Shown here: positions 46,604 through 55,896 of the stretch, piece after piece
Layout of the letters: each line of letters starts with the position of its first letter
How positions within the stretch are numbered: position 1 is the stretch's first letter
Source of the DNA: Ignavibacteriales bacterium
Lineage (GTDB): Bacteria; Bacteroidota; Ignavibacteria; Ignavibacteriales; Melioribacteraceae
DNA length: 64,000 nucleotides
Direction: 5' to 3'
Assembly: GCA_020635285.1 (NCBI GenBank)
Contig: JACKAB010000007.1
Location: forward strand, 124,001 to 188,000
Notes under the pieces: generated by a model
Seen by the model: only the letters and a program-made list of their open reading frames with translations
The model's database searches: none
Told to the model about the DNA's origin: nothing
Position numbers and translations under genes: made by a program

Positions 46604-47191
46604 ATGAAAAAAATCTTAACAATTGTTAGCTTATTTTTTCTTGTGACTAATTTATCATTTGCTCAAATGGATGATATGGCAGTCGGCTTAAATGGAACTT
46701 TGTCTGTGCCTATTGGCGATTTTAATGATATTGCCAAAATGGGTTTTGGAGTTTCAGGTACATTCTATTATGATCTCTCGGATAATTTTCAATTTACCGG
46801 AACCTTAGGTTATTTAGCGTGGGGTGGAGATAAGTTGAATCTTGCCGGTATTGCTACACAAGAATCAAAAAGTTCTTTCACAACAATACCAGTACTAGCA
46901 GGTTTCAGATATATATTTCAAGGTGACAATTTATTACCTTATGTTTCTGGTGAACTTGGTCTAAACGTTTTTACCACACCTGATATTGATGTGGTTGGAC
47001 TTAATGATATTGTTTCTAGCAGCAAAGGAGAGACAAACGCTTATTTTGGTTTTGGACTTGGTGGTGGTGCATTGTATGAACTGAGTAGAGATGTTAAACT
47101 TGATGGCTCGCTAACCTATAATATAATTAATGCAGAGAATTCAATAGGATTTTTCTCATTAGAGTTCGGTTTTATTGTTGGAATAAATTAG
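46604..47191 (+). CDS. Outer membrane beta-barrel protein
   Basis: 195 aa, signal peptide with cleavage after LSFA (about residue 20). The mature protein has barrel strands AVGLNGTLSVPIGDFNDIAK, FGVSGTFYYDLSDNFQFTGT, PVLAGFRYIFQGDNLLPYVS and YFGFGLGGGALYELSRDVKL. The end FSLEFGFIVGIN lacks a terminal Phe but has a final barrel strand. An AAAGGGAG site precedes the ATG. It belongs to the opacity-like PorT/OMP_b-brl type. Confidence 0.8.
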   Translation: MKKILTIVSLFFLVTNLSFAQMDDMAVGLNGTLSVPIGDFNDIAKMGFGVSGTFYYDLSDNFQFTGTLGYLAWGGDKLNLAGIATQESKSSFTTIPVLAGFRYIFQGDNLLPYVSGELGLNVFTTPDIDVVGLNDIVSSSKGETNAYFGFGLGGGALYELSRDVKLDGSLTYNIINAENSIGFFSLEFGFIVGIN

Positions 47192-47221
47192 ACCATTTTT
47201 TTATTATTAAAGGACCAGACA

Positions 47222-47302
47222 TTGCGAGGAGTTTTACCTAGAAGCAATCTACTTTAGTTATGAGATTGCTTCACTCCAAAATAGTGTTGGAGCGAAGCAA
47301 TT
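47222..47302. repeat. REP-like dispersed repeat with alternative hairpins
   Basis: The stretch begins ATTGCGAGGAG and contains three related arms: GAAGCAATCT (47241-47250), AGATTGCTTC (47263-47272) and GCGAAGCAA (47292-47300). The middle arm can pair with the first (10 bp, perfect) or, extended as TTGCTTCACTCCAA (47266-47279), with TTGGAGCGAAGCAA (47287-47300; 14 bp, one mismatch). The ATTGCGAGGAG ... GAAGCAATCT arrangement is that of a repeat found scattered in many bacterial genomes. It lies between convergent genes. Confidence 0.7.
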
Positions 47303-47323
47303 ACAAAGTTTATATTTTTTCGC

Positions 47324-47597
47324 TTACTTCAATAAGACTAATTTTTTTGTCTCATTAAATTCTCCGTACTGCAGTCTGTAATAGTAAATTCCGCTTGTTA
47401 GATTACTTGCATTAAAAGTAACTTGGTAAATGCCCGGTTTGCTCGCTTCATTTACTAAGGTTGTTATTTCCTTTCCAAGAACATCATAAACTTTTAGAGT
47501 AACATTTGCTGTTGATGAAAAATTTGCTTCTGCTACGGTTGGAATTGCATAACTTATTGTGGTTGTTGGGTTAAAGGGATTTGGATAATTTTGTTCA
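47324..47597 (-). repeat. Near-identical T9SS domain DNA, copy 1 (other copy 50412-50684)
   Basis: The DNA of this sorting domain and that of the next secreted protein is nearly identical, including at synonymous sites; long blocks match with only scattered changes (for example C/T near 47358 and 50446). Such identity over about 270 bases suggests recent duplication or gene conversion between the two sorting domains. Confidence 0.8.
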
Positions 47598-50143
47598 AGA
47601 GAAAAGGAATTTGGAATTGTGATATGTTTATCATCATTAATCGCCGTAAGTGAATTGCCGTTAACTCTTACCAAGGTAAATGTTGAATAATTACTTCCGT
47701 TATTCGAACTGCCTATGACAACTATATTACCGTCTTCTTGGATCTCTACTGAATTAGCATAGCTTGTTGAACCACCTATTTCTAATGATTCAATCCCAGC
47801 AATTCCAAAGCTATTATCTATATCTCCGTTTGAGTTATAGCGTACAACTGCAAAGTTGCTATTATTCTCATAATCTGAATATCCGGCAGCCACTATTTTC
47901 CCATCACTTTGAATTGCTACAGAATTTGCATATTCATCCAATGAGCCAATTGGTGTAATAACAATGCCATTTGTTCCAAATGTATTATCCAAATCTCCAT
48001 TTGTATTATAACGAACTATGGCAATGTCGTTATCAGTTCCATTAGATGAATAGCCTGCAACCACAATCTTTCCATCAGATTGAATCGATACAGAGTTGGC
48101 ATTAGCATAAATCATCCCAATTTCAGTCGTGACAGTTCCATTTGAACCAAAATTATTATCTAAATCTCCATTTGAACTATAACGGGCTATTGCAAAGGAA
48201 TTATAAGAAGAACCAACTGCAATTATTTTTTCATCGCTTTGAATTGCTATTGAAGTAATGCCGCTTCCTAATGATCCAAAAGAAGTAATTACTTTGCCAT
48301 CTGTTCCAAATGTATTATCTAAAATTCCGGTAGGATCATAGCGAGCAATTGAGAAATCATAATTTGTTCCATTAAAACTATTACCTGCTGCAACTATTTT
48401 GTTATCACTTTGAATTATAACTGATTTTATTTCATCATCGGAATTTCCGATCGGAGTTGTTACAATTCCATTTGTCCCAAATGCATTATCAATAAAACCA
48501 TTAGTTTTGTAGCGAACTAGGGTATAATCTCTATTACTGCCATTGTAAGAATATCCAGCGACTATTAAGTTTCCGTCGTTTTGAAGAGCTAAAGCATTGG
48601 CGGCCCCATCTAATTTGCCTACTAATGTAGTAGTAATACCATTTGTACCAAATGAAATATCTAAATCGCCATTCTCAGCGTAGCGCGCAATAGCAAAGTC
48701 ATTGTCATTATATCCAGCAGCAACAACCTTACCATCATTTTGAATTACAGATGAAAGTGCGGCACAATTCGAAGGTTTTACTTTGGTAGTTATAAAACCG
48801 TTTGTACCAAAGGAATCATCTAACTCACCATTAGGTTTAAGTCTCACCAAAGCAGCAGCGGTCGTTGTTGTTCCGTACTGTGAAGAACCTGCGGCAATTA
48901 TCTTTCCATCAGATTGTATTGATACTGAGTAAGCAAACTCCGCAGAAGTTGCAATTGGAGCTATGGAAACTCCACTTGTCCCAAAAGAATCGTCCAATTT
49001 ACCGTTTGAATCATAACGAATTACAATAAAATCATTATTGTTTGAGATACTGTTGATATATCCAGCACTAATAATTTTGCCATCATTTTGCATCGCTACC
49101 GAATAAGCAGAGGCATTTAAATTCCCAAAAGAAGAAATTGTACTTCCATTTGTTCCAAATGTATTATCTATTGTCCCATTTGAATTATACCGAATAGTTG
49201 TAAAATCACTTATATTTCCGCTATAAGAATAACCGGCAACAATTATTTTTTCATCACTTTGCAACATTACAGAATTAGCATAACTACCTGAAACAGCTAT
49301 ATTGCTGATTACAAATCCGTTTGTTCCAAATGTATTATCTAAAGTTCCGTTTGGATTGTAACGTTCAATAACGATAGAAGTAGGATTTTGACCCAAAGTT
49401 CCGCCTACTACAACAATTTTCCCATCATTTTGTATTGATATTGAATTAGCATGCACACGGTAAGCACCAATTTTTTCACTGACGATTCCGTTTAGTCCAA
49501 ACAGGTTATCCAATTCTCCATTTGTATTTAACCTTGCAATCATAAAATTATCATAAGTACCTTTACCATCTGAAAAAGTACCTGATACAACTATTTTCTT
49601 ATCATTTTGAATCACAATTGAAGTCACACCATCAAATGAATCTCTAACATCATTGAGGAAAGTAACACCGTTAAAACCAAATGAATTATCCAATGAACCA
49701 TTTGGGTTATAACGAATAATTACACAATTGGTAAAATTTGTTGCAGAACTATTTGAAGTAAAGGAATATCCACATGCAACTATTTTTCCATCAGCTTGTA
49801 TTGCTACAGAGTTAAAGACTTCACCATAACCACTGACCTTAGTAATTACAATACCATTTATTCCAAAAGTTATATCTAATGACCCATTTGCATTATAACG
49901 AATAACAGTAAAGTGCTCATAAGCTCCATCTGTTGAATAACCAACGGCAACAATCTTTCCATCATCTTGTATTGCAGTTGAATTGATTAAGCTACTGCTA
50001 TTACTAGCATTAAATATAGTATTAACTATACCGCCTTGCCCAAATGTGGAATCCAATTGTCCAGCTTGTGCATATGATTTATTTAGAAATAGTAAAAAAA
50101 TATTTGCAAAAATAAAAGTATAGAGACCTAAATGATGTTTCAA
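47324..50143 (-). CDS. Secreted delta-60 repeat beta-propeller protein with T9SS sorting domain
   Basis: 939 aa. Signal peptide (cleavage after KSYA, about residue 25), then 14 copies of the L/I-D-x-x-FG-x-x-G motif (residues 30-845), each repeat about 60 aa with SDGKIVAAGYS and a RYNSNGDLDNTFGTNGIV type core. These are delta-60/DUF5122 repeats, thought to form beta-propellers. Residues 860-939 are a type IX secretion sorting domain (LEQNYPNPFNPTTTISYAIP, VYDVLGKEITTLVN, SGIYYYRLQYG, KKLVLLK). The protein should be exported through T9SS and held at the cell surface. Its ligand is unknown. Confidence 0.9.
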   Translation of the reverse strand: MKHHLGLYTFIFANIFLLFLNKSYAQAGQLDSTFGQGGIVNTIFNASNSSSLINSTAIQDDGKIVAVGYSTDGAYEHFTVIRYNANGSLDITFGINGIVITKVSGYGEVFNSVAIQADGKIVACGYSFTSNSSATNFTNCVIIRYNPNGSLDNSFGFNGVTFLNDVRDSFDGVTSIVIQNDKKIVVSGTFSDGKGTYDNFMIARLNTNGELDNLFGLNGIVSEKIGAYRVHANSISIQNDGKIVVVGGTLGQNPTSIVIERYNPNGTLDNTFGTNGFVISNIAVSGSYANSVMLQSDEKIIVAGYSYSGNISDFTTIRYNSNGTIDNTFGTNGSTISSFGNLNASAYSVAMQNDGKIISAGYINSISNNNDFIVIRYDSNGKLDDSFGTSGVSIAPIATSAEFAYSVSIQSDGKIIAAGSSQYGTTTTAAALVRLKPNGELDDSFGTNGFITTKVKPSNCAALSSVIQNDGKVVAAGYNDNDFAIARYAENGDLDISFGTNGITTTLVGKLDGAANALALQNDGNLIVAGYSYNGSNRDYTLVRYKTNGFIDNAFGTNGIVTTPIGNSDDEIKSVIIQSDNKIVAAGNSFNGTNYDFSIARYDPTGILDNTFGTDGKVITSFGSLGSGITSIAIQSDEKIIAVGSSYNSFAIARYSSNGDLDNNFGSNGTVTTEIGMIYANANSVSIQSDGKIVVAGYSSNGTDNDIAIVRYNTNGDLDNTFGTNGIVITPIGSLDEYANSVAIQSDGKIVAAGYSDYENNSNFAVVRYNSNGDIDNSFGIAGIESLEIGGSTSYANSVEIQEDGNIVVIGSSNNGSNYSTFTLVRVNGNSLTAINDDKHITIPNSFSLEQNYPNPFNPTTTISYAIPTVAEANFSSTANVTLKVYDVLGKEITTLVNEASKPGIYQVTFNASNLTSGIYYYRLQYGEFNETKKLVLLK

Positions 50144-50411
50144 ATTAACCCCCTAAGATTTAATATATTTAATTAATTACATTGCAATTTGTCTAATAAG
50201 ATACAAGGTTCTAAACAAAAAGAATGGCGAAGTGAAATCGATACATTAAGTGTTGATCAATATAATAAGAACACATTAGTTGGTAAAGAAAAAGAATTGT
50301 ATTTTTTGATGCGGAAATAAATTAGATATTATATTCTATTTTTCAAAGAAGAATTGTTATGATAAAAATAATATCAGAACAGGTAATAACCTGTTCTGAT
50401 TATTCAAGAAA
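50144..50411. other. Spacer between two T9SS-cargo genes
   Basis: A 268-base spacer holds the leader of the delta-60 gene and the hairpin below. No other gene or motif recognised. Confidence 0.5.
50373..50400 (-). terminator. Hairpin downstream of BNR-PKD protein gene
   Basis: A perfect 11-bp stem ATCAGAACAGG / CCTGTTCTGAT with a TAATAA loop lies 12 bases past the stop codon of the minus-strand gene, followed on that strand by ATTATTTTTATC. It is a likely terminator. Confidence 0.75.
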
Positions 50412-53400
50412 TTATTTCAATAAGACTAATTTTTTTGTCTCATTAAATTTTCCGTACTGTAATCTGTAATAGTAAATTCCGCTTGTTAGATTACTTGCAT
50501 TAAAAGTAACTTGGTAAATGCCTGGTTTGCTCGCTTCATTTACTAAAGTTGTTATTTCCTTTCCAAGAACATCATAAACTTTTAGAGTAACATTTGTCGT
50601 AGACGCAAAATTTAGGTCTGCTACAGTTGGAATTGCATAACTTATTGTTGTTGTTGGGTTAAACGGATTTGGATAATTTTGATCTAAGCTAAACTCCTGT
50701 GGAACACTTGAAATTTGTTTTACATCTACCAAATAATCAATTGGTATGTTAATATTTCCACCATTAGTTGAAATAGTCAATTGACCTGTATAATTGCCTT
50801 CGTTCAAGGTTTGTGCATTTAACGTTAAATTTATTGTTTGAGATGCACCAGGCTGAATTGTACCATTTGAAGGCTCAACAATAACATAATTATTAGAAGC
50901 TCCACTTATTGTAATTTGTCCAGTTTTTTGGTCAGTTGCACCTTGATTATCTGTAACGGTTAAAGAATATGTATAAGTATCAGCTTGTGAATAGGAGTGA
51001 GTTGCCATTTGTTGAGCACTAGTTGAGCCATCCCCAAAATTCCATAAATATTGTGTAATTTGTCCATCTGTATCAAAAGATTGCGATGCATCAAATGAGA
51101 TTGATTCATTAACCCCGGCTTGATCTTTTGAAAGGTTTGCAACGGCAACTGGATTTGTATTTCCACCACCACCTCCGCCAAAAGTACCTGAAGCTCTAAT
51201 GATAAATGCAGCATTTTCGTAACCAGAAATTGTATTTAATCCAACATAATCTAATCCATTAAAATAAAAACCCTTATTTGGAATGTTAGCATCTGTATCT
51301 GCCCCTGCTGGGTATGGAATAAAACTATAACTATAAAGTTCAATATAAAATTTTGCACCAGCAGCAAAGGATAACTTGGGGTTTAGCGATATGGTAAACC
51401 AATCACCAGCCGGAGCTAAACTTAATGACAACGTTCCTTCAGAAAGCAAATTAAAATCTTGATCGTAAATTGAAGCATAAATGTCATTAGATAAAGCTTG
51501 CTCTGTCCTTAAGAAAAAATGAAATGAATCCATTTCAAAACTATTTCCAGAAACAGTAAATTCATTATACCAGTCAAAAGCCGACCCATCTCCCCAACCA
51601 ATAAAGTCATCAGAAGTGTTATCTCCATCATCAAGAAACAAGAAATCATTTCCTTCTAAATTTTGCGGTGAGCTTTTGTAATTATTCTTGCTCGCTTTTA
51701 CAATTTTTGGTTCTGTATTAGATTTTGCTAATTTACTTTTATTTCTAAACACATCAAATTTTGTTGAACTTAAATCAGCTTTATTTAATGTATATATTGT
51801 TTCATTTGCTTTACTTAGAGCACTATTAAAACTTCCAGATACTGATATATTAAAGTTAAGCGGTGCTTCTCCGGTATTACTTAATACAAATGAAGCATTC
51901 CCAGTTTCCCCAGGTCTTGATTGCAATGTGATTGAACTAACATTTACGTCTGCAACTGCAGCGCCGCCAACTTCTGCATTGCCAACAAAAGCACCTCTTC
52001 CATGTGTTCCAACAACAATTCTTCCATCTGATTTTCTTGAAGAAAGATAATTTACAATAACATTACCAATTGAATTCGCTCCTTCTAAAAACCAGTTAGT
52101 ATTATTCCCATTTAATTGTGTTGTTGAGTAAACTCCTGTACTTGTTGCAACCAGAAACAATGTTCCGTTTTTAGTTGGTAAAATACTAGCAGCCCGGATT
52201 GAAGGTCCTGGATTAGTTTCATCACCGGTCAAACTTCCCTCAACAGCGGTAAATGTGTTTCCGCCATTTGATGAATGAAAAATTCCAGTAATATTATAAT
52301 TTGACATAACAACTAAAATTTCATCTGCATTATCTGGATTTATTGCAATGTTGTGTATATATGAATTATCTGCAACCCCAGCTATTGTTAGCTCAACAGC
52401 ACCATTTGTTGCAGTATTAGCATTATCTAATCTGAATACCTTTGGTGCTTGGGATGTTTGTGAGAAATTAGAAGCTCCATAATAAAGACGATGCTGTGGA
52501 TTACTTTCAGAGACTGCTAATGCAGTAATAATAAAACCATCCGGTGCTGCAACTGAAGTTAATTCAGTCCACCCCTCAGTAATCCCCTCCGCGAAGCTTG
52601 GATTTACAGGTAAAGTACTTAACTGGTTATTTCTCCATAAAGTATTTCCGGCAGGATAGAGCATAATATCTTCATTGTTTGGATCAATAACATAAGGATT
52701 AATAAATGACTGGTTTTTTGCATCTTTTGGGGTGATATGGCTCCATCCATTATCTCTGGACGCATTACCTGAACCATCGTAATTCACCCTTAAAACGGCT
52801 CCTTCTTGAGATGAGGTATAACAAAAACTATCGCCCAAATATCCATAGCTTCCATCTCCAGAGCTAACATCTTCAGAAGCTGAAGTTGAATTTCCATCAA
52901 AAATGAAAAACGGACTTCCATTATCTTGTGTGCCGCCTATTATTCTGTTATCACCAGCTCCTTTTGGCTGAGTTACCATATAAAACTGTGTTACGTTATA
53001 ACCATTATTCTTTTTTTCCCATGGAAAAACTTCTGCATAATTTGAATTAGTAATATCAGAGGTATAAGTTAAACCGCCATCATGTCCCCACCACATTGCT
53101 TTGGGGTTTGTAGGGTCGAACGCGAATGCATGAATATCAGGGTGAAAATTTGGATAGCCAAAATATATTGGATTATATCCGCCTATCCAATCTAATTTTT
53201 GATTATTAGGTTTTGTTGAAAACCCATTTGTTGATCTAAAAAGGCAAGTCCCGGCAATCATAACAAAGTTTTCATTATCAGGTTTTATCGCCAAAGTAAG
53301 ATTATATCCTCTTTGAGAATCTAATCTTTGATCTCCATCAAAAAATGTAAAAACTGGAAGGTTTGCTGTACGATCTTCTGAGGCTCCATTTGAAATATTA

Positions 53401-54485
53401 ATTTTATGCAATCTTATATCTTCATAGGTATCATTAACCATATTCCCTGTATAAGTTAAAACAAAGCATGTACTAGTGTTAGAAGGAGCAATAGTAACAA
53501 CACTTCTTGAATGTTGTGAAGGAAAAGAATTTGGAGTAATACTAGTCCAGTTTGAACCATCATTAGTTGATTTATAAACACCAGGAGTATTAGTGGCTGT
53601 AACTCCTTGAAAAGGAGAAGACAAAACGGCGACAATAGTCCCATCAGATGCAATATCAATATCGCTATAAATATGTTGATTTGTGCCGCCCAAAGCTAAG
53701 TTAAAAGAATTGCCGCCATCTGCTGATTTTAATATTCCAAAACCATGTGAAGCAATAAAAACCGAGCCAGTTGCTGGATTAACAATAATTTTAGATACAA
53801 AATCATAAGGTGTATTCCATTGACTTGGATCTGTATCTTTTGCATTAGGTAATAAAGCCCAAGTTTCGCCATTATCAACTGATTTATAAATTCCACCACC
53901 TGAAAATCGACCTGTATAACCTAAATCTTGATTACTTCCATCAAATTCTCCGCTTGCATAGTACCAAGTACTTGTATTCCCAGGTCTCTTATCTTGAGCA
54001 ATAGAAGTAACACTCAAAATTTGAGAAGTTGTACTTTTTATTTGCCAAGTTGCGCCATTATCGGTTGATTTCCAAATACCTCCGCCAGCACTGCCAGCAA
54101 TAATTGTATTTTTATTATTAATATCAATAGCAAGCGCCCTGGTTCTTCCGCCAACATCAAATGGACCAGCTTCTTTCCATGTTAATTCATTTATATCAGA
54201 AACTTTTTGAAGGCGCTGATTTTTCTTTTTTAGTTCTGATGCAAATAATAGTTCCCGTTGTCTAATATTTTTGGGAATTTTGTTTGTTGCGGGATCTCGT
54301 AGTATTCTATAAAAATATTCATCTCTTTCTTTTTTATTTTCAATTTCCTTTTTTTCTTCTAAAGAAGCAAGCTGTTGTTGATCTAAAGATTCCTTTTCAA
54401 TATTGTTATTATTACTTTTTAGTAAAAAAAACAGAAACAATCCTGAAATTAGAAATAATGAAATATATCGTAAAGTTTTTTTCAT
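50412..54485 (-). CDS. Secreted sortilin/BNR beta-propeller protein with PKD and T9SS sorting domains
   Basis: 1357 aa. An N-terminal hydrophobic segment (residues 7-22) acts as signal or anchor. From about 100 to 830 there are BNR/sortilin-type propeller repeats with Asp-box-like motifs (GGIWKSTDNGATWQI, GGIYKSVDNGETWALLP, GILKSADGGNSF, GVYKSTNDGSNW). A low-complexity linker and a beta-sandwich with GDGSAFDWYNEFTVSGN follow. A PKD domain is at about 1115-1200 (ISFDASQSFDTDGQITQYLW, NFGDGST). Residues 1280-1357 are the T9SS domain (LDQNYPNPFNPTTTISYAIP ... KKLVLLK). Likely a cell-surface protein; binding or hydrolytic function unknown. Confidence 0.9.
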   Translation of the reverse strand: MKKTLRYISLFLISGLFLFFLLKSNNNNIEKESLDQQQLASLEEKKEIENKKERDEYFYRILRDPATNKIPKNIRQRELLFASELKKKNQRLQKVSDINELTWKEAGPFDVGGRTRALAIDINNKNTIIAGSAGGGIWKSTDNGATWQIKSTTSQILSVTSIAQDKRPGNTSTWYYASGEFDGSNQDLGYTGRFSGGGIYKSVDNGETWALLPNAKDTDPSQWNTPYDFVSKIIVNPATGSVFIASHGFGILKSADGGNSFNLALGGTNQHIYSDIDIASDGTIVAVLSSPFQGVTATNTPGVYKSTNDGSNWTSITPNSFPSQHSRSVVTIAPSNTSTCFVLTYTGNMVNDTYEDIRLHKINISNGASEDRTANLPVFTFFDGDQRLDSQRGYNLTLAIKPDNENFVMIAGTCLFRSTNGFSTKPNNQKLDWIGGYNPIYFGYPNFHPDIHAFAFDPTNPKAMWWGHDGGLTYTSDITNSNYAEVFPWEKKNNGYNVTQFYMVTQPKGAGDNRIIGGTQDNGSPFFIFDGNSTSASEDVSSGDGSYGYLGDSFCYTSSQEGAVLRVNYDGSGNASRDNGWSHITPKDAKNQSFINPYVIDPNNEDIMLYPAGNTLWRNNQLSTLPVNPSFAEGITEGWTELTSVAAPDGFIITALAVSESNPQHRLYYGASNFSQTSQAPKVFRLDNANTATNGAVELTIAGVADNSYIHNIAINPDNADEILVVMSNYNITGIFHSSNGGNTFTAVEGSLTGDETNPGPSIRAASILPTKNGTLFLVATSTGVYSTTQLNGNNTNWFLEGANSIGNVIVNYLSSRKSDGRIVVGTHGRGAFVGNAEVGGAAVADVNVSSITLQSRPGETGNASFVLSNTGEAPLNFNISVSGSFNSALSKANETIYTLNKADLSSTKFDVFRNKSKLAKSNTEPKIVKASKNNYKSSPQNLEGNDFLFLDDGDNTSDDFIGWGDGSAFDWYNEFTVSGNSFEMDSFHFFLRTEQALSNDIYASIYDQDFNLLSEGTLSLSLAPAGDWFTISLNPKLSFAAGAKFYIELYSYSFIPYPAGADTDANIPNKGFYFNGLDYVGLNTISGYENAAFIIRASGTFGGGGGGNTNPVAVANLSKDQAGVNESISFDASQSFDTDGQITQYLWNFGDGSTSAQQMATHSYSQADTYTYSLTVTDNQGATDQKTGQITISGASNNYVIVEPSNGTIQPGASQTINLTLNAQTLNEGNYTGQLTISTNGGNINIPIDYLVDVKQISSVPQEFSLDQNYPNPFNPTTTISYAIPTVADLNFASTTNVTLKVYDVLGKEITTLVNEASKPGIYQVTFNASNLTSGIYYYRLQYGKFNETKKLVLLK

Positions 54486-54507
54486 TTAACCCCCACTAAA
54501 TTATTAT

Positions 54508-54940
54508 TTATTTATTTTTATTATATTCCAAGCACCATTTAATTCTTGTCCCACTCCGCCTCTGTGTATAAGCAATAGTAATTTCTATTTCAGAATTGCT
54601 ACTTTTTAATTCTTCAAATTTGTTTATATAGTCTTCTTTAATCTCCAACACAAGTACCGTACCTACGGCAATTGGTCTTGTTGCTGGTCCGTATTCCTTT
54701 ATTTCATTTACTTTGATTTCAGCAAAAGATTTATCTTCTTTTTCATACATCTCCTTCACATTACAAATAATTTCAGCTGTGCCTGGTGCAAGAGGAATTG
54801 GAGCATATTCTTTTTTTAACATCAAATTATTTTCACCTTTGTCTACTTCCTTTAACTCATTTTTTTAGTAGTACAGCAACTTGTAATTAAAAAAAAGGTA
54901 ATTGCTGAAAGTAACAAATAAAGTTGTTTTTAAGTTTCAT
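54508..54940 (-). CDS. Small lipoprotein, paralogue of the 55.3-kb gene, two frame changes
   Basis: The intact frame (54825-54508) encodes MMLKKEYAPIPLAPGTAEII to ITIAYTQRRSGTR. Upstream, ATG at 54940 starts MKLK, then (after one A missing in a run near 54928) QLYLLLSAITFFLITSC with a lipobox, then CTTKKNELKEVDKG after a second missing A near 54870. This gives about 143 aa, the same length and layout as the 55.3-kb paralogue (APIPLAPGTAE, IKVNEIKEYGP, KPIAVGT motifs shared). No known family. The conserved regulatory element lies about 176 bases upstream. Confidence 0.68.
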
Positions 54941-55285
54941 AAAATTAACCTTAGCAAATGATGATAATACTTAGAGGACTTTGTGTCCAAATATAAAGAA
55001 CATTTTTTAATTTATGAAAATAATCCTAATTATCGACAAAATATATTTTTTTTAAAATCTATTGTTATTTCCTATTCTAAGAAAAATATTCAGTTAGTTA
55101 ATTTCTCTTATAGAGACATGCGTAAAACTAAGAGGATTTGGCTCATTTTAATTAAAAATTTGTTATAAATGATTTTGAGAAAGAATAGTTGTGGAGTTTC
55201 TTTTAGATTTATCCGAATAACTTTTACAATAGTAATATTTAAAAATTATTTTAGAAATTATTCGTTTAGATATGAGATAAATTTC
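54941..55285. other. Intergenic region carrying conserved element copy A
   Basis: A 345-base gap between the two paralogous lipoprotein genes. It holds the regulatory element at 55116-55153. A short open frame on the plus strand (54983-55168) crosses that element and looks spurious. No terminator is evident after the 55.3-kb gene. Confidence 0.5.
55100..55153 (-). promoter_or_regulatory. Conserved ACATGCGTAAAA...GGCTCATT element, copy A
   Basis: On the + strand: TTTCTCTTATAGAG, ACATGCGTAAAA, nine bases, TTGGCTCATTTTAATT. On the minus strand the gene (54940) is downstream, 160-213 bases away. Copy A shares the core and the flanking TCTCTTATA (TATAAGAGA in gene direction) with copies B-D. I read it as a promoter or operator. 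Confidence 0.65.
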
Positions 55286-55720
55286 TCAATCATTAATTTT
55301 AATTATTCTCCAACTATTAGAATCCGCTTGACCAACTCCCGAAGGTAAATAAGAAATAGTCATTACCACTTCAGATTTATTAAGCAATGAATTATCTAAT
55401 CGTTCAACCATTTTATCTGGAATTTCTAATTCAAACTCTGACCCAACAGCTATTGGTTTTGTTGATGGACCGTATTGCTTAACTTCATTTACTTTAATTT
55501 TACAAAAGTACTTATCATTGTTTCCAAATATGTTAGTCACTAAACTTTTAACTTCGGCCGTACCGGGTGCAAGAGGAATGGGAGCAAAATCCTTTTTTAA
55601 TAAATTGACTTTATCATCTTTCTTTTTTTCAGCCACTTCATTTTTTGATGATGAACAACTTGTTAGTAAAATTGATATTGCTAAAAAAAATAGAAAAATA
55701 AGTTGTTTCAAGTTTAGCAT
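55286..55720 (-). CDS. Small lipoprotein (paralogue of the 54.5-kb gene)
   Basis: 144 aa with a lipoprotein signal: LFFLAISILLTSCSSSKNE (mature Cys at about residue 22). The mature domain has KKDFAPIPLAPGTAEVKSLV, CKIKVNEVKQYGPSTKPIAV and VVMTISYLPSGVGQ. It is a small beta domain of unknown function, the intact twin of the gene 350 bases downstream. Tandem duplication is clear, but identity is moderate. No family name can be given. Confidence 0.75.
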   Translation of the reverse strand: MLNLKQLIFLFFLAISILLTSCSSSKNEVAEKKKDDKVNLLKKDFAPIPLAPGTAEVKSLVTNIFGNNDKYFCKIKVNEVKQYGPSTKPIAVGSEFELEIPDKMVERLDNSLLNKSEVVMTISYLPSGVGQADSNSWRIIKIND

Positions 55721-55829
55721 AAATTATTTCCTTAATATTCATTTTATTGAATCAATTTATTTATTATTTTACAAACTTTATGTGATAGGGAATAATATGG
55801 AAAGGAGACAAATTATTATTTGTTATATA

Positions 55830-55875
55830 AAATTGGGCTGATCTAAAAGTTATTACTTTAAGAAAAGCCCAATTT
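55830..55875 (-). terminator. Hairpin downstream of barrel gene (55.9 kb)
   Basis: AAATTGGGCT / AGCCCAATTT (55830-55839 with 55866-55875), a 10-bp perfect stem with a 26-nt loop, lies 20-65 bases past the minus-strand stop. The loop contains additional pairing. Confidence 0.6.
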
Positions 55876-55896
55876 AATCATCCAAATAAAAAAGAA

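Noticed and set aside
54983..55168. Short plus-strand open frame of 61 codons
   Set aside because: It overlaps conserved element A, has no clear ribosome site and a composition like random AT-rich sequence.
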